Assembly (NCBI GenBank): GCA_022450525.1
Contig: JAKUQA010000013.1
Span: 1-40,345 of the forward strand
Origin: Dehalococcoidia bacterium
GTDB lineage: Bacteria > Chloroflexota > Dehalococcoidia > Lucifugimonadales > UBA6952
Direction of reading: 5' to 3'
Length of the DNA: 40,345 nucleotides
The notes under the pieces were generated by a model. It was not told the origin of the DNA. It saw nothing but the letters and a program-made list of their open reading frames with translations, and searched no databases. Made by a program: the position numbers and the translations under genes. The first letter of the stretch is position 1; every line of letters starts with the position of its first letter. Shown here one piece after another: positions 1 to 8,218 of the stretch.

Positions 1-773
1 TAAAAAATAAATTGAAATCTGTCAATAAGGATTCTTTGCTATTCCATGCTTCAAACAATCATTTATCAAATTGGCTTGCAGCAAGAGGAGAATTACAACT
101 TTCATCAAAATTTAGAAAAATTAAAATTGAAGACTTTGATAATGCAGAAGATAGAAGAAAATATTATTTAAAACTAATTGATGAATCTATTATCAATCGC
201 AAAAAAGAATCAATAGTTGAATTTTCAAATGTTAAAAAAGACTACTCTCATAATTTTATTAGAATTGGGAAAGGATCCTTGGGTGGAAAAGCAAGAGGAT
301 TAGCATTTGCTCCATACTCAGATTTATTATGGTTTGAAACCTCACATCCAAGTCTAGAAGAAGCCAAAGAATTTGCAGATGCCATTCATGCTGAATTTCC
401 AGGTAAAATGATGGCTTATAATTGCTCACCTTCATTTAACTGGAGAGCAAATATTGATGAAAAAACTACTGCAGAATTTAGAGACCAACTAGCTGAGATG
501 GGTTATAAATATCAATTTATCACTTTAGCTGGTTGGCACATGCTAAACCTAAATGCTTTCGAACTAGCTCAAGAATTTAAGGAAGAAGGAATGCCTGCAT
601 ACGTACGCTTACAAGATAGAGAATTTTCTCAAGAAGAAAATGGTTATACAGCAACTAAACATCAGCAAGAAGTTGGAGCAGGATTTTTTGATAAGGTTAT
701 TATGTCCATAACTGGAGGAGATTCAGCTACCACAGCACTAGCAGGATCTACTGAAAGTGGACAATTTAATTAA
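1..773 (+). CDS. Chimaeric gene, 5' end outside window: PEP-synthase-like segment joined to C-terminal half of isocitrate lyase
   Basis: The reading frame is open to the left edge, so the TTG at 12 is probably internal. Numbering from that TTG, residues 1-99 look like the stretch just before the PEP/pyruvate-binding domain of PEP-synthase-like proteins: DSLLFHASNNHLSNWL, then IGKGSLGGKARGLAF. From residue 94 on, the protein is isocitrate lyase: ARGLAFAPYSDLLW, NCSPSFNW at 137-144 (substrate-binding loop), TLAGWH at 171-176, KHQQEVG, and the typical end GSTESGQF. Both families carry an ARGLA[FY] motif, and the switch falls within it (bases 291-308). The lyase part lacks the N-terminal half of the barrel with the catalytic KKCGH cysteine, so it should not be an active isocitrate lyase by itself. 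It is either a real gene fusion made at a microhomology or an assembly join. Both family assignments are confident; the biological reality of the fusion is not. Confidence 0.75.
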   Translation, partial: KNKLKSVNKDSLLFHASNNHLSNWLAARGELQLSSKFRKIKIEDFDNAEDRRKYYLKLIDESIINRKKESIVEFSNVKKDYSHNFIRIGKGSLGGKARGLAFAPYSDLLWFETSHPSLEEAKEFADAIHAEFPGKMMAYNCSPSFNWRANIDEKTTAEFRDQLAEMGYKYQFITLAGWHMLNLNAFELAQEFKEEGMPAYVRLQDREFSQEENGYTATKHQQEVGAGFFDKVIMSITGGDSATTALAGSTESGQFN

Positions 774-793
774 AATATAGCAATTATACATAG

Positions 794-846
794 AAAAAAA
801 CCAACACTATCGTTTGAAACTAAAAGGATATGTGTTGGTTTTTTGC
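794..846 (+). terminator. Intrinsic terminator after the isocitrate-lyase-like gene
   Basis: An A-run plus CCAACAC (795-807) pairs with GTGTTGG plus a T-run (832-844), giving a 13-bp stem with a loop of about 24 bases and a T-tract on the 3' side. It lies 20 bases after the TAA at 773. The A/T tracts on both sides would let it work in either direction. It is the only convincing intrinsic terminator I found in the window. Confidence 0.8.
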
Positions 847-913
847 ATTTACGGGTTCGAAATAGGATGATTTTATGCTAAAGTGACAAAAATTTAGAAT
901 CGATAGGAGTGAT

Positions 914-1717
914 ATGGCTAATAAATATAACACCATAACTTTAGAAAAATCTGAATCAATTGCAACTATTACTTTAAATAGACCTGAAAGACTAAATGCA
1001 ATTAACATTGAACTTGGATACGAATTTCTCGATGCATTAAATGATTGTGAAATGGATGATAATGTAAGATGTATCATTCTCACTGGTACTGGACGTTCAT
1101 TTTGTGCTGGAGATGATCTAAAAGGAATGGAAAATGATAAATTCCCTAGAGAAACCGGACCAGATGAAGTGAAACACTATACATTTGGTGCAAACCGTTG
1201 GACTTTAGTAGTCAATGCAATGAGACGTCTTGCAAAACCAATTATTGGAAGTCTTAGAGGTCATGCCCATGGCGGAGGATTTAATCTTGCAATGGGGACA
1301 GATATCCGTATAGCATCAGATACTTTAGATATGGCCATACCCTTTATTAAATGGGCACAAGCTACTGGAGCAAATCAATTACACTACCACATTGGTATAG
1401 GTTTAACTTTGGAACTAGCATTTACAGGTGATTCAATAAATGCTGAACGAGCAGAAAGACTCGGATTAATTAATAAAGTTGTTCCTGATGACAAACTAGA
1501 AGAAGAGACATTAGCGTTTGCAAAAAGATTAGCAAACGGTCCAACAAGATCTATAGGATTAACTAAATCAGCCATCTATAAAGGATGGAATAAAGACCTA
1601 GATACTGCATTTGATTATCAAGGTATAGCTCAAGTTTTTGCTAGACAATCCGACGATCATGCTGAAGGAAGACTCGCTTTTTCAGAAAAACGTAAACCAG
1701 AATTTAAAGGACAATAG
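914..1717 (+). CDS. Enoyl-CoA hydratase/isomerase (crotonase) family protein, atypical active site
   Basis: This 267-aa protein has the full crotonase fold length. The oxyanion-hole motifs are present: CAGDDLKGM at about 64-72 and GHAHGGGF at 116-123. Relative to rat mitochondrial enoyl-CoA hydratase, the two catalytic glutamates (Glu144 and Glu164) align with Asn124 and Phe144 here, so simple hydratase chemistry is unlikely. An isomerase, hydrolase or other crotonase reaction on an acyl-CoA thioester is more likely. TAGGAG at 904-909 lies just upstream of the ATG. The next gene, a family III CoA-transferase, starts 5 bases after this stop, so the two are probably co-transcribed and may act on the same CoA ester. 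The substrate cannot be told from sequence. Confidence 0.85.
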   Translation: MANKYNTITLEKSESIATITLNRPERLNAINIELGYEFLDALNDCEMDDNVRCIILTGTGRSFCAGDDLKGMENDKFPRETGPDEVKHYTFGANRWTLVVNAMRRLAKPIIGSLRGHAHGGGFNLAMGTDIRIASDTLDMAIPFIKWAQATGANQLHYHIGIGLTLELAFTGDSINAERAERLGLINKVVPDDKLEEETLAFAKRLANGPTRSIGLTKSAIYKGWNKDLDTAFDYQGIAQVFARQSDDHAEGRLAFSEKRKPEFKGQ

Positions 1718-1722
1718 AGAAT

Positions 1723-2895
1723 TTGAATAAAGATCCTAAATTATTAGAAGCATTAAATGTGATTGAAATTGGGCAGCATATTGCTGCTCCTTTTGCATCA
1801 AAATTACTAGCTGACTTAGGTGCGAATGTAATAAAAATTGAACCTATAGAAGGAGATATAGCAAGACAAATAGGTCCATTCCCTAATGACATAACTAACA
1901 TAGAAAAAAGTGGGCTTTTTCTCTCATTAAACACAAGTAAACTTGGTATTACTTTAGACTTTGATAATGAGGAACATATAAAACATTTATATACTCTTTT
2001 AGAAACCACTGATGTTTTAATTGAAGATCAATCATATCAACTCAATTCAAACTTTAAATTTGATTATGATAAATTAACAAAAATGTTTCCTAAGTTGATA
2101 ATTACTACAATTACTCCATTTGGTTTAACTGGTCCTTACAAAGATTATAAAGCTAATGATTTAATTCTTTTTCACATGAGTAGCTATGCTCATATAATCG
2201 CAAGTTCTGTTGAAGATCCAAATCAAGAACCACCAATTAGGGCTGGTGGACACCAATCTGAATTTGTTTCTGGTTTATCAGCAGCAACTGCCACAATGAT
2301 TTCAGTCTTTAGTCAATTACAAACTACCCAAGGTACCCATATAGATATTTCAAAACTTGAATCCATCACAATGATGCCTCAAGGGCCATTAGCTGATGCA
2401 GCATTTTCAAAAAAGCGCCAATCAAGAAAAGCAAGTGATAGAAAAGTTGGAGCCATTGTTGCAATGCTCCCTACTATTGACGGATATATCACAATTTCTC
2501 CTAGAGAAGATCACCAATGGGAGGCTTGGTTAAAAATTATTGGCAACCCTGAATGGTCTTTAAAACCTGAATATGATACTCGAAAAGCTAGACAAACAAA
2601 CTGGGTCGATCTTGAAAAATTGCTTTCAGAATGGACATGTACAAGAAAAAAAGAAGACATTTATCGCGCATGCCAAGACGCACATGTTCCAGCTTTCCCT
2701 GTAAATACTGCCGCAGATTTATATAAGTCTAAACAATTAAACAGCCGAGAGTTTTATCAGAAAATTGATCATCCAATTGCAGGAGTTTTACCTTATACTA
2801 GTTTCCCTTATAAACTGTCACAAGCCACTCTCGAAATAAAAGGACCCGCCCCAACTCTTGGTCAACATAACAAGAGTATTCTCAATATCAACTAA
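1723..2895 (+). CDS. Family III CoA-transferase (CaiB/BaiF), first copy
   Basis: This 390-aa protein would move CoA between carboxylic acids in the cytoplasm. N-terminal features are typical: VIEIGQHIAAPFASKLLADLGANVIKIEP, in short pieces IGQHIAAPF and LGANVIKIEP, then the LNTSKLGITLDF segment. The loop that in formyl-CoA transferase holds the nucleophilic Asp (pattern D-x-x-x-G) reads SEFVSG here, so Glu replaces Asp. The region around it (RAGGHQSEF) resembles family members with GGHQAD. The start is TTG at 1723, directly after the crotonase stop, with a weak AAAGGA upstream inside the previous gene. Pairing with the crotonase suggests a small acyl-CoA pathway. A second family III member lies at 8219. 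Substrate unknown. Confidence 0.85.
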   Translation: MNKDPKLLEALNVIEIGQHIAAPFASKLLADLGANVIKIEPIEGDIARQIGPFPNDITNIEKSGLFLSLNTSKLGITLDFDNEEHIKHLYTLLETTDVLIEDQSYQLNSNFKFDYDKLTKMFPKLIITTITPFGLTGPYKDYKANDLILFHMSSYAHIIASSVEDPNQEPPIRAGGHQSEFVSGLSAATATMISVFSQLQTTQGTHIDISKLESITMMPQGPLADAAFSKKRQSRKASDRKVGAIVAMLPTIDGYITISPREDHQWEAWLKIIGNPEWSLKPEYDTRKARQTNWVDLEKLLSEWTCTRKKEDIYRACQDAHVPAFPVNTAADLYKSKQLNSREFYQKIDHPIAGVLPYTSFPYKLSQATLEIKGPAPTLGQHNKSILNIN

Positions 2896-3023
2896 ATAGT
2901 TATCTTATACAAGGATATACTTTACATACATATAACTTATTTGTAACAGGAATTTAACATTCTTTCTATAGATTGATTCACAATGATTATTCTAGAAAAT
3001 ACTATGGGGATTAGGAGGAATTT

Positions 3024-4229
3024 ATGGATTCTGGATCAATAGCATGGATGTTAATGGCATCGGCATTAGTATTATTAATGACACCTGGCTTAGCTTTCTT
3101 TTATGGAGGTTTAGTTCGCGGGAAAAATGTTATATCGACTGTAATGTATTCTTTTATTTCATTAGGAGTAATTAGTGTTGTTTGGGTTTTATGGGGATAC
3201 ACACTTGCTTTTGGTGAAGGTGGCAATGCTTATATAGGATCACTTTCAAACTTTGCACTTAATGGAGTTGATACTCCTGATGAACAAGTATTTGCTATTT
3301 TTCAAATGATGTTTGCAATTATCACACCAGCACTTATTACTGGTGCATTTTGTGAAAGATTTAAATTTAAAACATATTTAGTATTTCTAGTTCTTTGGGT
3401 AACAGTGGTATATGCACCTATAGCACACTGGGTTTGGTATTCAGATGGCTGGATTGCAAAGCGAGGTGCTCTAGATTTTGCTGGTGGCGCAGTTGTTCAC
3501 ATTAATGCAGGTATGGCAGCCATTGCAGCAGCTGCATTAGTAGGAAGAAGAAGAAATATTGAACAAGGTATAGAACCTCATAATGTACCATTTGTAATTC
3601 TAGGAGCAGCACTGCTCTGGTTTGGTTGGTTTGGTTTTAATGCCGGCTCAGGCTTAGCAGCAAATGGTCAAGCAGTGAGTGCTTTTCTAGTCACTAATAC
3701 TGCTGCAGCAACAGCTATGGTTGTATGGGTAATACTCGGAATGTCGCATGGTGGAAAAGTTAGTGGTGTAGGTGCTGCTACAGGTGCGATTGCAGGGTTA
3801 GCAACTATTACACCAGCTTCTGGATTCGTTGGTGTAGATTCTGCCCTAATCATAGGTGTAATTACTGGAATTGTAACGTTTTATGCAGTCTACTTTAAAA
3901 ATAAAGTTAACCTAGACGATGCATTAGATGTTTTCGCCGTTCACGGTATTGGTGGAATTATTGGTGTAATAGCAACAGGAATTTTTGCTGAAAAAGCTAT
4001 CGGTGGAACAGAGGGTTTAATTGAAGGCTCATCGACACTATTAGTAGAAAATATCATACTTGTTATTGTAACTGTTGTTTATTCTTTAATTGTAACTTTA
4101 ATCCTACTAAAAGCATTGGATATCATACCAGGTTTAGGTTTGCGATCAGATGAATCTGAAGAAGATCAAGGATTGGATGTCAGTGACCACGGTGAAAGAG
4201 GTTACGTTGCAGATGGTGCAGATAATTAA
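3024..4229 (+). CDS. amt: Ammonium transporter Amt
   Basis: The 401-aa protein has the eleven-helix Amt/Rh layout, beginning with the typical MTPGLAFFYGGLVRGKN segment in helix 1. The two pore histidines lie in GGAVVHINAG and in DVFAVHGIGG. The cytoplasmic tail with GLDVSDHGERGY is the part that contacts PII proteins in characterised Amts. It conducts ammonium across the cytoplasmic membrane. TAGGAGG (3012-3018) sits 5 bases before the ATG. No glnK/PII gene is adjacent, so any PII partner is encoded elsewhere. It is preceded by a 128-base gap with only weak promoter-like hexamers, and it converges on transaldolase with a 10-base gap. Confidence 0.95.
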   Translation: MDSGSIAWMLMASALVLLMTPGLAFFYGGLVRGKNVISTVMYSFISLGVISVVWVLWGYTLAFGEGGNAYIGSLSNFALNGVDTPDEQVFAIFQMMFAIITPALITGAFCERFKFKTYLVFLVLWVTVVYAPIAHWVWYSDGWIAKRGALDFAGGAVVHINAGMAAIAAAALVGRRRNIEQGIEPHNVPFVILGAALLWFGWFGFNAGSGLAANGQAVSAFLVTNTAAATAMVVWVILGMSHGGKVSGVGAATGAIAGLATITPASGFVGVDSALIIGVITGIVTFYAVYFKNKVNLDDALDVFAVHGIGGIIGVIATGIFAEKAIGGTEGLIEGSSTLLVENIILVIVTVVYSLIVTLILLKALDIIPGLGLRSDESEEDQGLDVSDHGERGYVADGADN

Positions 4230-4239
4230 ATTTAATTAA

Positions 4240-5331
4240 CTACTTCTTCACGCCTAATTTAAGTTCTAAAGCACTTAAAAGATTTGTGAATGAGTTGGCA
4301 AATTGTTTAACACCGTCAACAAGTAACTTATTAGTTATTTCATTAATATTAATGTTAAAGTCTGACAACTGATTCAAGCTATTCCTCGCTTGATCTAACC
4401 CTGTTTGGATTGTGTTGTCAGCTTTACCATGATCTATAAAAGCTTCAAAGGTAATTTGCGGCATAGTATTGATAGTAAAATTACCAATTAATGAATCTAC
4501 ATATACTAAATCACTATAATTTGGGTTTTTTGCACTTGTGCTTCCCCATAATAATCTTTGTACCCTGGCACCTTTCATGTTTTCGCTCATAAAGTCCTGT
4601 GAAGAAAACGTTTTATCAAATTCATCATATGCAACCTTAGCATTAGCAATAGCAATTTCCCCTAGAAGATGACTTGTATCATCTTTAGAATTATTAAGTA
4701 TTGTATCTATTGCTGTATCAATCCTACTTATAAAAAATGAAGCAACAGAATAGATGTGATCTACATCCTGACCTTTTTCAATTCTCTTTTTAATTCCATT
4801 AATATAGGCGTTTTGAACATTTTTATATTGTTCTACAGAAAAAATCAAAGTCACATTAATGTTTACCCCTTCAAAAATAAGTTGTTCAATTGCTAATATC
4901 CCCTCACTAGTTGCAGGTACCTTAATAAGTACATTAGGTTTATTAAGTCTATTAAATAAATACTTCGCTTCCTCAATAGTTGCTTTTGTATCATATCCAA
5001 TGAGTGGGCTTACTTCTAATGAAACATATCCATCTTCACCATGAGTTTCATTAAAAATTGGAAGCAAAATATCAGCCGCGTCACTAATATCTTTACAAAC
5101 TAAATCTTCATACACCTTAAAGGTATCACTTTTATCAAGTATGTCATTTATTTGCTTATCGTATGAATCACTTGCGAGTGAATTTTCAAAAATACTCGGA
5201 TTGGAAGTAATTCCAGTAATTCCTAAATCCAATAGTGATTTTAATTCACCAGATTCAATAATATCTCTACTTAAATTATCTAACCAAAGTGACTGTCCTA
5301 TAGATCCCATTTTGCTCATTAATTGATTCAC
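4240..5331 (-). CDS. tal: Transaldolase
   Basis: This enzyme transfers a dihydroxyacetone unit between sugar phosphates in the non-oxidative pentose phosphate pathway. The protein is about 363 aa, in the range of the longer bacterial TalB/Tal-type enzymes. GITSNPSIFENSL near the N terminus is characteristic, and PNVLIKVPAT holds the Schiff-base lysine. WGSTSAKNP and the LxVDSLIG-type stretch that follows support the family. I place the start at GTG 5331 because GGAG (5338-5341) lies 6 bases upstream of it. A GTG at 5343 is in frame but overlaps that ribosome site, and ATGs at 5319 and 5310 lack one. It is read divergently from the peroxiredoxin gene at 5494. Confidence 0.93.
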   Translation of the reverse strand: MNQLMSKMGSIGQSLWLDNLSRDIIESGELKSLLDLGITGITSNPSIFENSLASDSYDKQINDILDKSDTFKVYEDLVCKDISDAADILLPIFNETHGEDGYVSLEVSPLIGYDTKATIEEAKYLFNRLNKPNVLIKVPATSEGILAIEQLIFEGVNINVTLIFSVEQYKNVQNAYINGIKKRIEKGQDVDHIYSVASFFISRIDTAIDTILNNSKDDTSHLLGEIAIANAKVAYDEFDKTFSSQDFMSENMKGARVQRLLWGSTSAKNPNYSDLVYVDSLIGNFTINTMPQITFEAFIDHGKADNTIQTGLDQARNSLNQLSDFNININEITNKLLVDGVKQFANSFTNLLSALELKLGVKK

Positions 5332-5493
5332 GACATACTCCACAAGTTCTCAGTATTTATGCTTAAAAATCACCTTAATTGTATAACGAACTAAGATCTA
5401 TAAAAAGCCTAGAAAGAAAAAATTTAATTTGTTACAATGCTAAAACTATTAAATGTAAGCCAATTTATAAACTCACCCAAACAAGGAGGATCT

Positions 5494-5961
5494 ATGTCAG
5501 CAGAAGTAGGACAACCAGCCCCAGAATTAACATTAATTAATAATGAACGACAACCTGTAACACTTGCAGATATAAAAGGAAAAACAACAGTTTTAGCATT
5601 TTTCCCAGGAGCTTTTACAGGTGGATGCCAACAAGAAGCTTGTACATTTAGAGATGCTCTTTCTGAATATAATAATCTTGGAGCACAAGTCTATGGAATA
5701 AGCGTAGATTCCTTTTTTGCGCAAAACGCCTTTGTAAACGAAAATGACTTAAATTTTCCTTTTCTAAGCGATTACTCAAGAAAGACTATTGAAGACTATG
5801 GAATTGCTGTAAATGACTTTGCAGGAATGCCTGGATACACTACCTCAATGAGAGCAGTATTCGTTATAGATTCTGAAGGAACAATACGTTATAAAGTTGC
5901 AGTTGCTCCACCTGAACAACCAGACTTTGATGAAATAAAAAACGCAGTTAGCCAAATATAA
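5494..5961 (+). CDS. Peroxiredoxin (AhpC/TSA, AhpE/Prx5-like)
   Basis: A 155-aa thiol peroxidase with a thioredoxin fold. PGAFTGGCQQEACTFRD carries the peroxidatic Cys (second C-side of the PxxxTxxC motif) and a second Cys five residues later, a spacing also seen in Bcp-type enzymes. The arginine in SMRAVFVID is the usual conserved Arg of the family. The frame is open further upstream (ATG at 5437), but AAGGAGG (5483-5489) directly before the ATG at 5494 fixes the start there. It is followed 23 bases later by a second peroxiredoxin, so the pair forms a small peroxide-defence operon. The reductant is probably thioredoxin, which is an inference from the family. Confidence 0.9.
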   Translation: MSAEVGQPAPELTLINNERQPVTLADIKGKTTVLAFFPGAFTGGCQQEACTFRDALSEYNNLGAQVYGISVDSFFAQNAFVNENDLNFPFLSDYSRKTIEDYGIAVNDFAGMPGYTTSMRAVFVIDSEGTIRYKVAVAPPEQPDFDEIKNAVSQI

Positions 5962-5984
5962 ATTAGTGTCTACGGGGGTATGGT

Positions 5985-6449
5985 ATGGTATTGAATTTAG
6001 GAGATAAAGCACCTGATTTTAATTTAAAATCAACAGATGGGTCAAACATTTCCCTTGACTCCTTGAAGGGAAATAAAACTATCCTATATTTCTACCCAAA
6101 AGACGATACCCCTGGTTGCACTATAGAAGCATGCGAATTTAGAGACTCTAATGAGGAATTACAAAATTTAAATGTTACAGTACTTGGTGTTAGTCCAGAT
6201 GACGAAGAATCTCACCAACAATTTACCAATAAATTCGATTTAAACTTCCCTTTATTAGCTGACCCTGGCGCAGAACTTGCAAAAACATACGGTGCGTGGG
6301 GTGAAAGAGAACGTCAAGGTAAGATTATAGTTGGAATTTTAAGAACAACCTTTGCAATCGACGAAGATGGTTATATATCTAATATCTGGCCACAAGTAAG
6401 TCCTGAAGGACATGCAAAAGAAATCATTGACTGGGTAAAAGAAAATTAA
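5985..6449 (+). CDS. bcp: Thioredoxin-dependent thiol peroxidase, Bcp/PrxQ type
   Basis: The 154-aa protein is the normal length for Bcp. The motif DDTPGCTIEACEFRD contains the peroxidatic Cys and the resolving Cys spaced by four residues, which is diagnostic for this subfamily. GDKAPDF at the N terminus and the RTTFAID segment with the conserved Arg also fit. It reduces hydroperoxides in the cytoplasm at the expense of thioredoxin. A G-run at 5974-5978 serves as ribosome site for the ATG at 5985. The gene overlaps the convergent transporter gene by the four bases TTAA (6446-6449), which supply stop codons on both strands. Confidence 0.93.
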   Translation: MVLNLGDKAPDFNLKSTDGSNISLDSLKGNKTILYFYPKDDTPGCTIEACEFRDSNEELQNLNVTVLGVSPDDEESHQQFTNKFDLNFPLLADPGAELAKTYGAWGERERQGKIIVGILRTTFAIDEDGYISNIWPQVSPEGHAKEIIDWVKEN

Positions 6450-8089
6450 TTTCTACTCAAAACATTATCTAACTTGATTCTCCAAAGCATAAATGTCCCG
6501 ACCAGTAATATAATTAATAGAGAAAACACCCCAAACCTTGGATCTATTAAACCTGCAACAATACCATATAAAATTGGACCTATTGTTGCAGAAAATCGAC
6601 CTACGAATCCAAAAAATCCAAAAAACTCCCCGGATTGTTCTTTAGGTATGATTACTGCAAAAAGACTTCTAGCTAATGCCTGACTTCCTCCCATAACAAA
6701 TCCAACAAATACTCCTAAAAATATCCACTGCAATGAAACACTGATACCTAAAGGCTCCCATAAAATACTTCTCATCAACTTGGGCCACACAGAAAGAGAA
6801 TCATTCAAAATTGATTTGTGTGAGCCGCCAATTCCAGAAATTGCTTCAGCTCCACCATCAATATATAAAGAATAAGGAGACAAATTTTCTTCTAAAACAA
6901 TTTCCTTTATTTCTTTCACATTATTTTGATCTACCTGATCCCCAACATTATAATTTTCTAAAACGTCAAAAGCTTTTATTGGTTTTTCTATTGAGCTAGG
7001 TATTACAACTATTTCATATGTTGATTCATTTAAACTTTTTATTTGGATATCATAATCAGATTGTTTTTCAGGAGTTAATGGTGCAAATCCAAGAGCAATT
7101 ACAACAATAAATGCCCAACCTAGTAAAGCTATTAATAGTGCTTTTTGGGAACCAATTTTATTGGCAAACACACTAAAAGCCATAGCCCCAGGTGCAGCTA
7201 TGAATTGGATAATTAATATTGTTACCATATTAATTTGCAGCGTTACTCCCAAAACATCAGGTCCAAATGCCCCAGCAACGCTAATAATCGTTTGTATAGC
7301 ATCATTAAAAATAAGATATGCAATAAGGTATAAAAATACAGTTCGAAACTTTGAAACTTTTTTCAAAGTACTTATAACTTGGCTAAATGCCTCAGATACA
7401 GTCATTTTTTCGTTTGTATATACAGAATCTACTTCTGGTTCTGGAACATTCTTGAATGTAATTAATGCAGATGCATACCACCAGATAGCAACAGAAGCCA
7501 TAGAAAGTCTTATAACAAAGTCAGAAGATTCAAAATATATTATTACTACTAGGTGAATAGCAAGCAGTAGTCCTCCACCTATATATCCATATGCAAAACC
7601 TAAACTACTTACATAATCTATTGACTCCTCGCTAACAATTTTAGGAAGTAATGCATTATAAAAAACCCATGCACCTAAGAAACCTGCATTGGCTAAAGTT
7701 GCACACATAAGCAACCAAGCCCATTCGGAGCCTGTATATACTGAAAAGAACAAAAGAAGAGTTGCAAAACATCCTATATAAGTATAAAAAACAAGAATTT
7801 TCTTCTTGATTTTTCTCGTATCTGAAATAGCTCCAAGAATAGGACTCGAGAAAGCAATAACAGCTGTGGCAAAGGCAATAGCTAATGCCCATATAGAACT
7901 TGCTGTAAAAGTAAACGGGCCAAAATCAAGACCCTGTGGATATGCATCTTTAAATATAGCAACAAAATAAGGAGGTAAAATAGCCACCATTATGCTTGTA
8001 GAGAAAGCAGAGTTCCCCCAGTCATAAAAGCACCATCCGCGAATAATTTTTCGCTGCTCTTGTGGGAAATTACTTAAACGACCTAACAC
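6446..8089 (-). CDS. Major facilitator transporter, Atg22/UMF1-like
   Basis: The N-terminal GWCFYDWGNSAFSTS is the signature of the UMF1/Atg22 branch of MFS transporters, followed by about twelve hydrophobic segments. A long hydrophilic insertion of around 100 residues interrupts the C-terminal half, after the segment ending GFAPLTPE and before LMRSILWEPLGIS. By topology it probably faces the outside. GGSQALARSLFAVIIP is typical of the family. I choose GTG 8089 as start (547 aa) because AGGAG lies 8 bases upstream on this strand (8098-8102). The frame is open to 8158, but the upstream residues are not family-like. Substrate unknown; Atg22 in yeast exports amino acids from the vacuole, which is only a distant guide. 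Confidence 0.85.
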   Translation of the reverse strand: MLGRLSNFPQEQRKIIRGWCFYDWGNSAFSTSIMVAILPPYFVAIFKDAYPQGLDFGPFTFTASSIWALAIAFATAVIAFSSPILGAISDTRKIKKKILVFYTYIGCFATLLLFFSVYTGSEWAWLLMCATLANAGFLGAWVFYNALLPKIVSEESIDYVSSLGFAYGYIGGGLLLAIHLVVIIYFESSDFVIRLSMASVAIWWYASALITFKNVPEPEVDSVYTNEKMTVSEAFSQVISTLKKVSKFRTVFLYLIAYLIFNDAIQTIISVAGAFGPDVLGVTLQINMVTILIIQFIAAPGAMAFSVFANKIGSQKALLIALLGWAFIVVIALGFAPLTPEKQSDYDIQIKSLNESTYEIVVIPSSIEKPIKAFDVLENYNVGDQVDQNNVKEIKEIVLEENLSPYSLYIDGGAEAISGIGGSHKSILNDSLSVWPKLMRSILWEPLGISVSLQWIFLGVFVGFVMGGSQALARSLFAVIIPKEQSGEFFGFFGFVGRFSATIGPILYGIVAGLIDPRFGVFSLLIILLVGTFMLWRIKLDNVLSRN

Positions 8090-8182
8090 TATATTTTCTC
8101 CTATTCTTGTAGTTGTATCGTGTTTTTTACCTTTATAGTTAATAATCGTGCAAAACACAACACAAAAAATATTAATAACTAC

Positions 8183-8218
8183 TTAACATTATGTAAATTG
8201 CATTCTAGAATCACTTTT
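8183..8218 (+). promoter_or_regulatory. Predicted promoter giving a leaderless mRNA for the CoA-transferase gene
   Basis: TTAACA (8183-8188) and TAGAAT (8206-8211) are each one mismatch from the sigma-70 consensus and are separated by exactly 17 bases. Transcription would start about 7 bases after the -10, that is at or next to the ATG at 8219. No Shine-Dalgarno sequence precedes that ATG. The simplest reading is a leaderless transcript. Confidence 0.6.

Noticed and set aside
820..1083. Minus-strand frame across the start of the crotonase gene
   Set aside because: It overlaps the terminator and the crotonase start, with no ribosome site and no recognisable protein features.
5437..5493. Upstream start for the first peroxiredoxin
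   Set aside because: No ribosome site at 5437, and the strong AAGGAGG precedes the ATG at 5494, where family homology begins.
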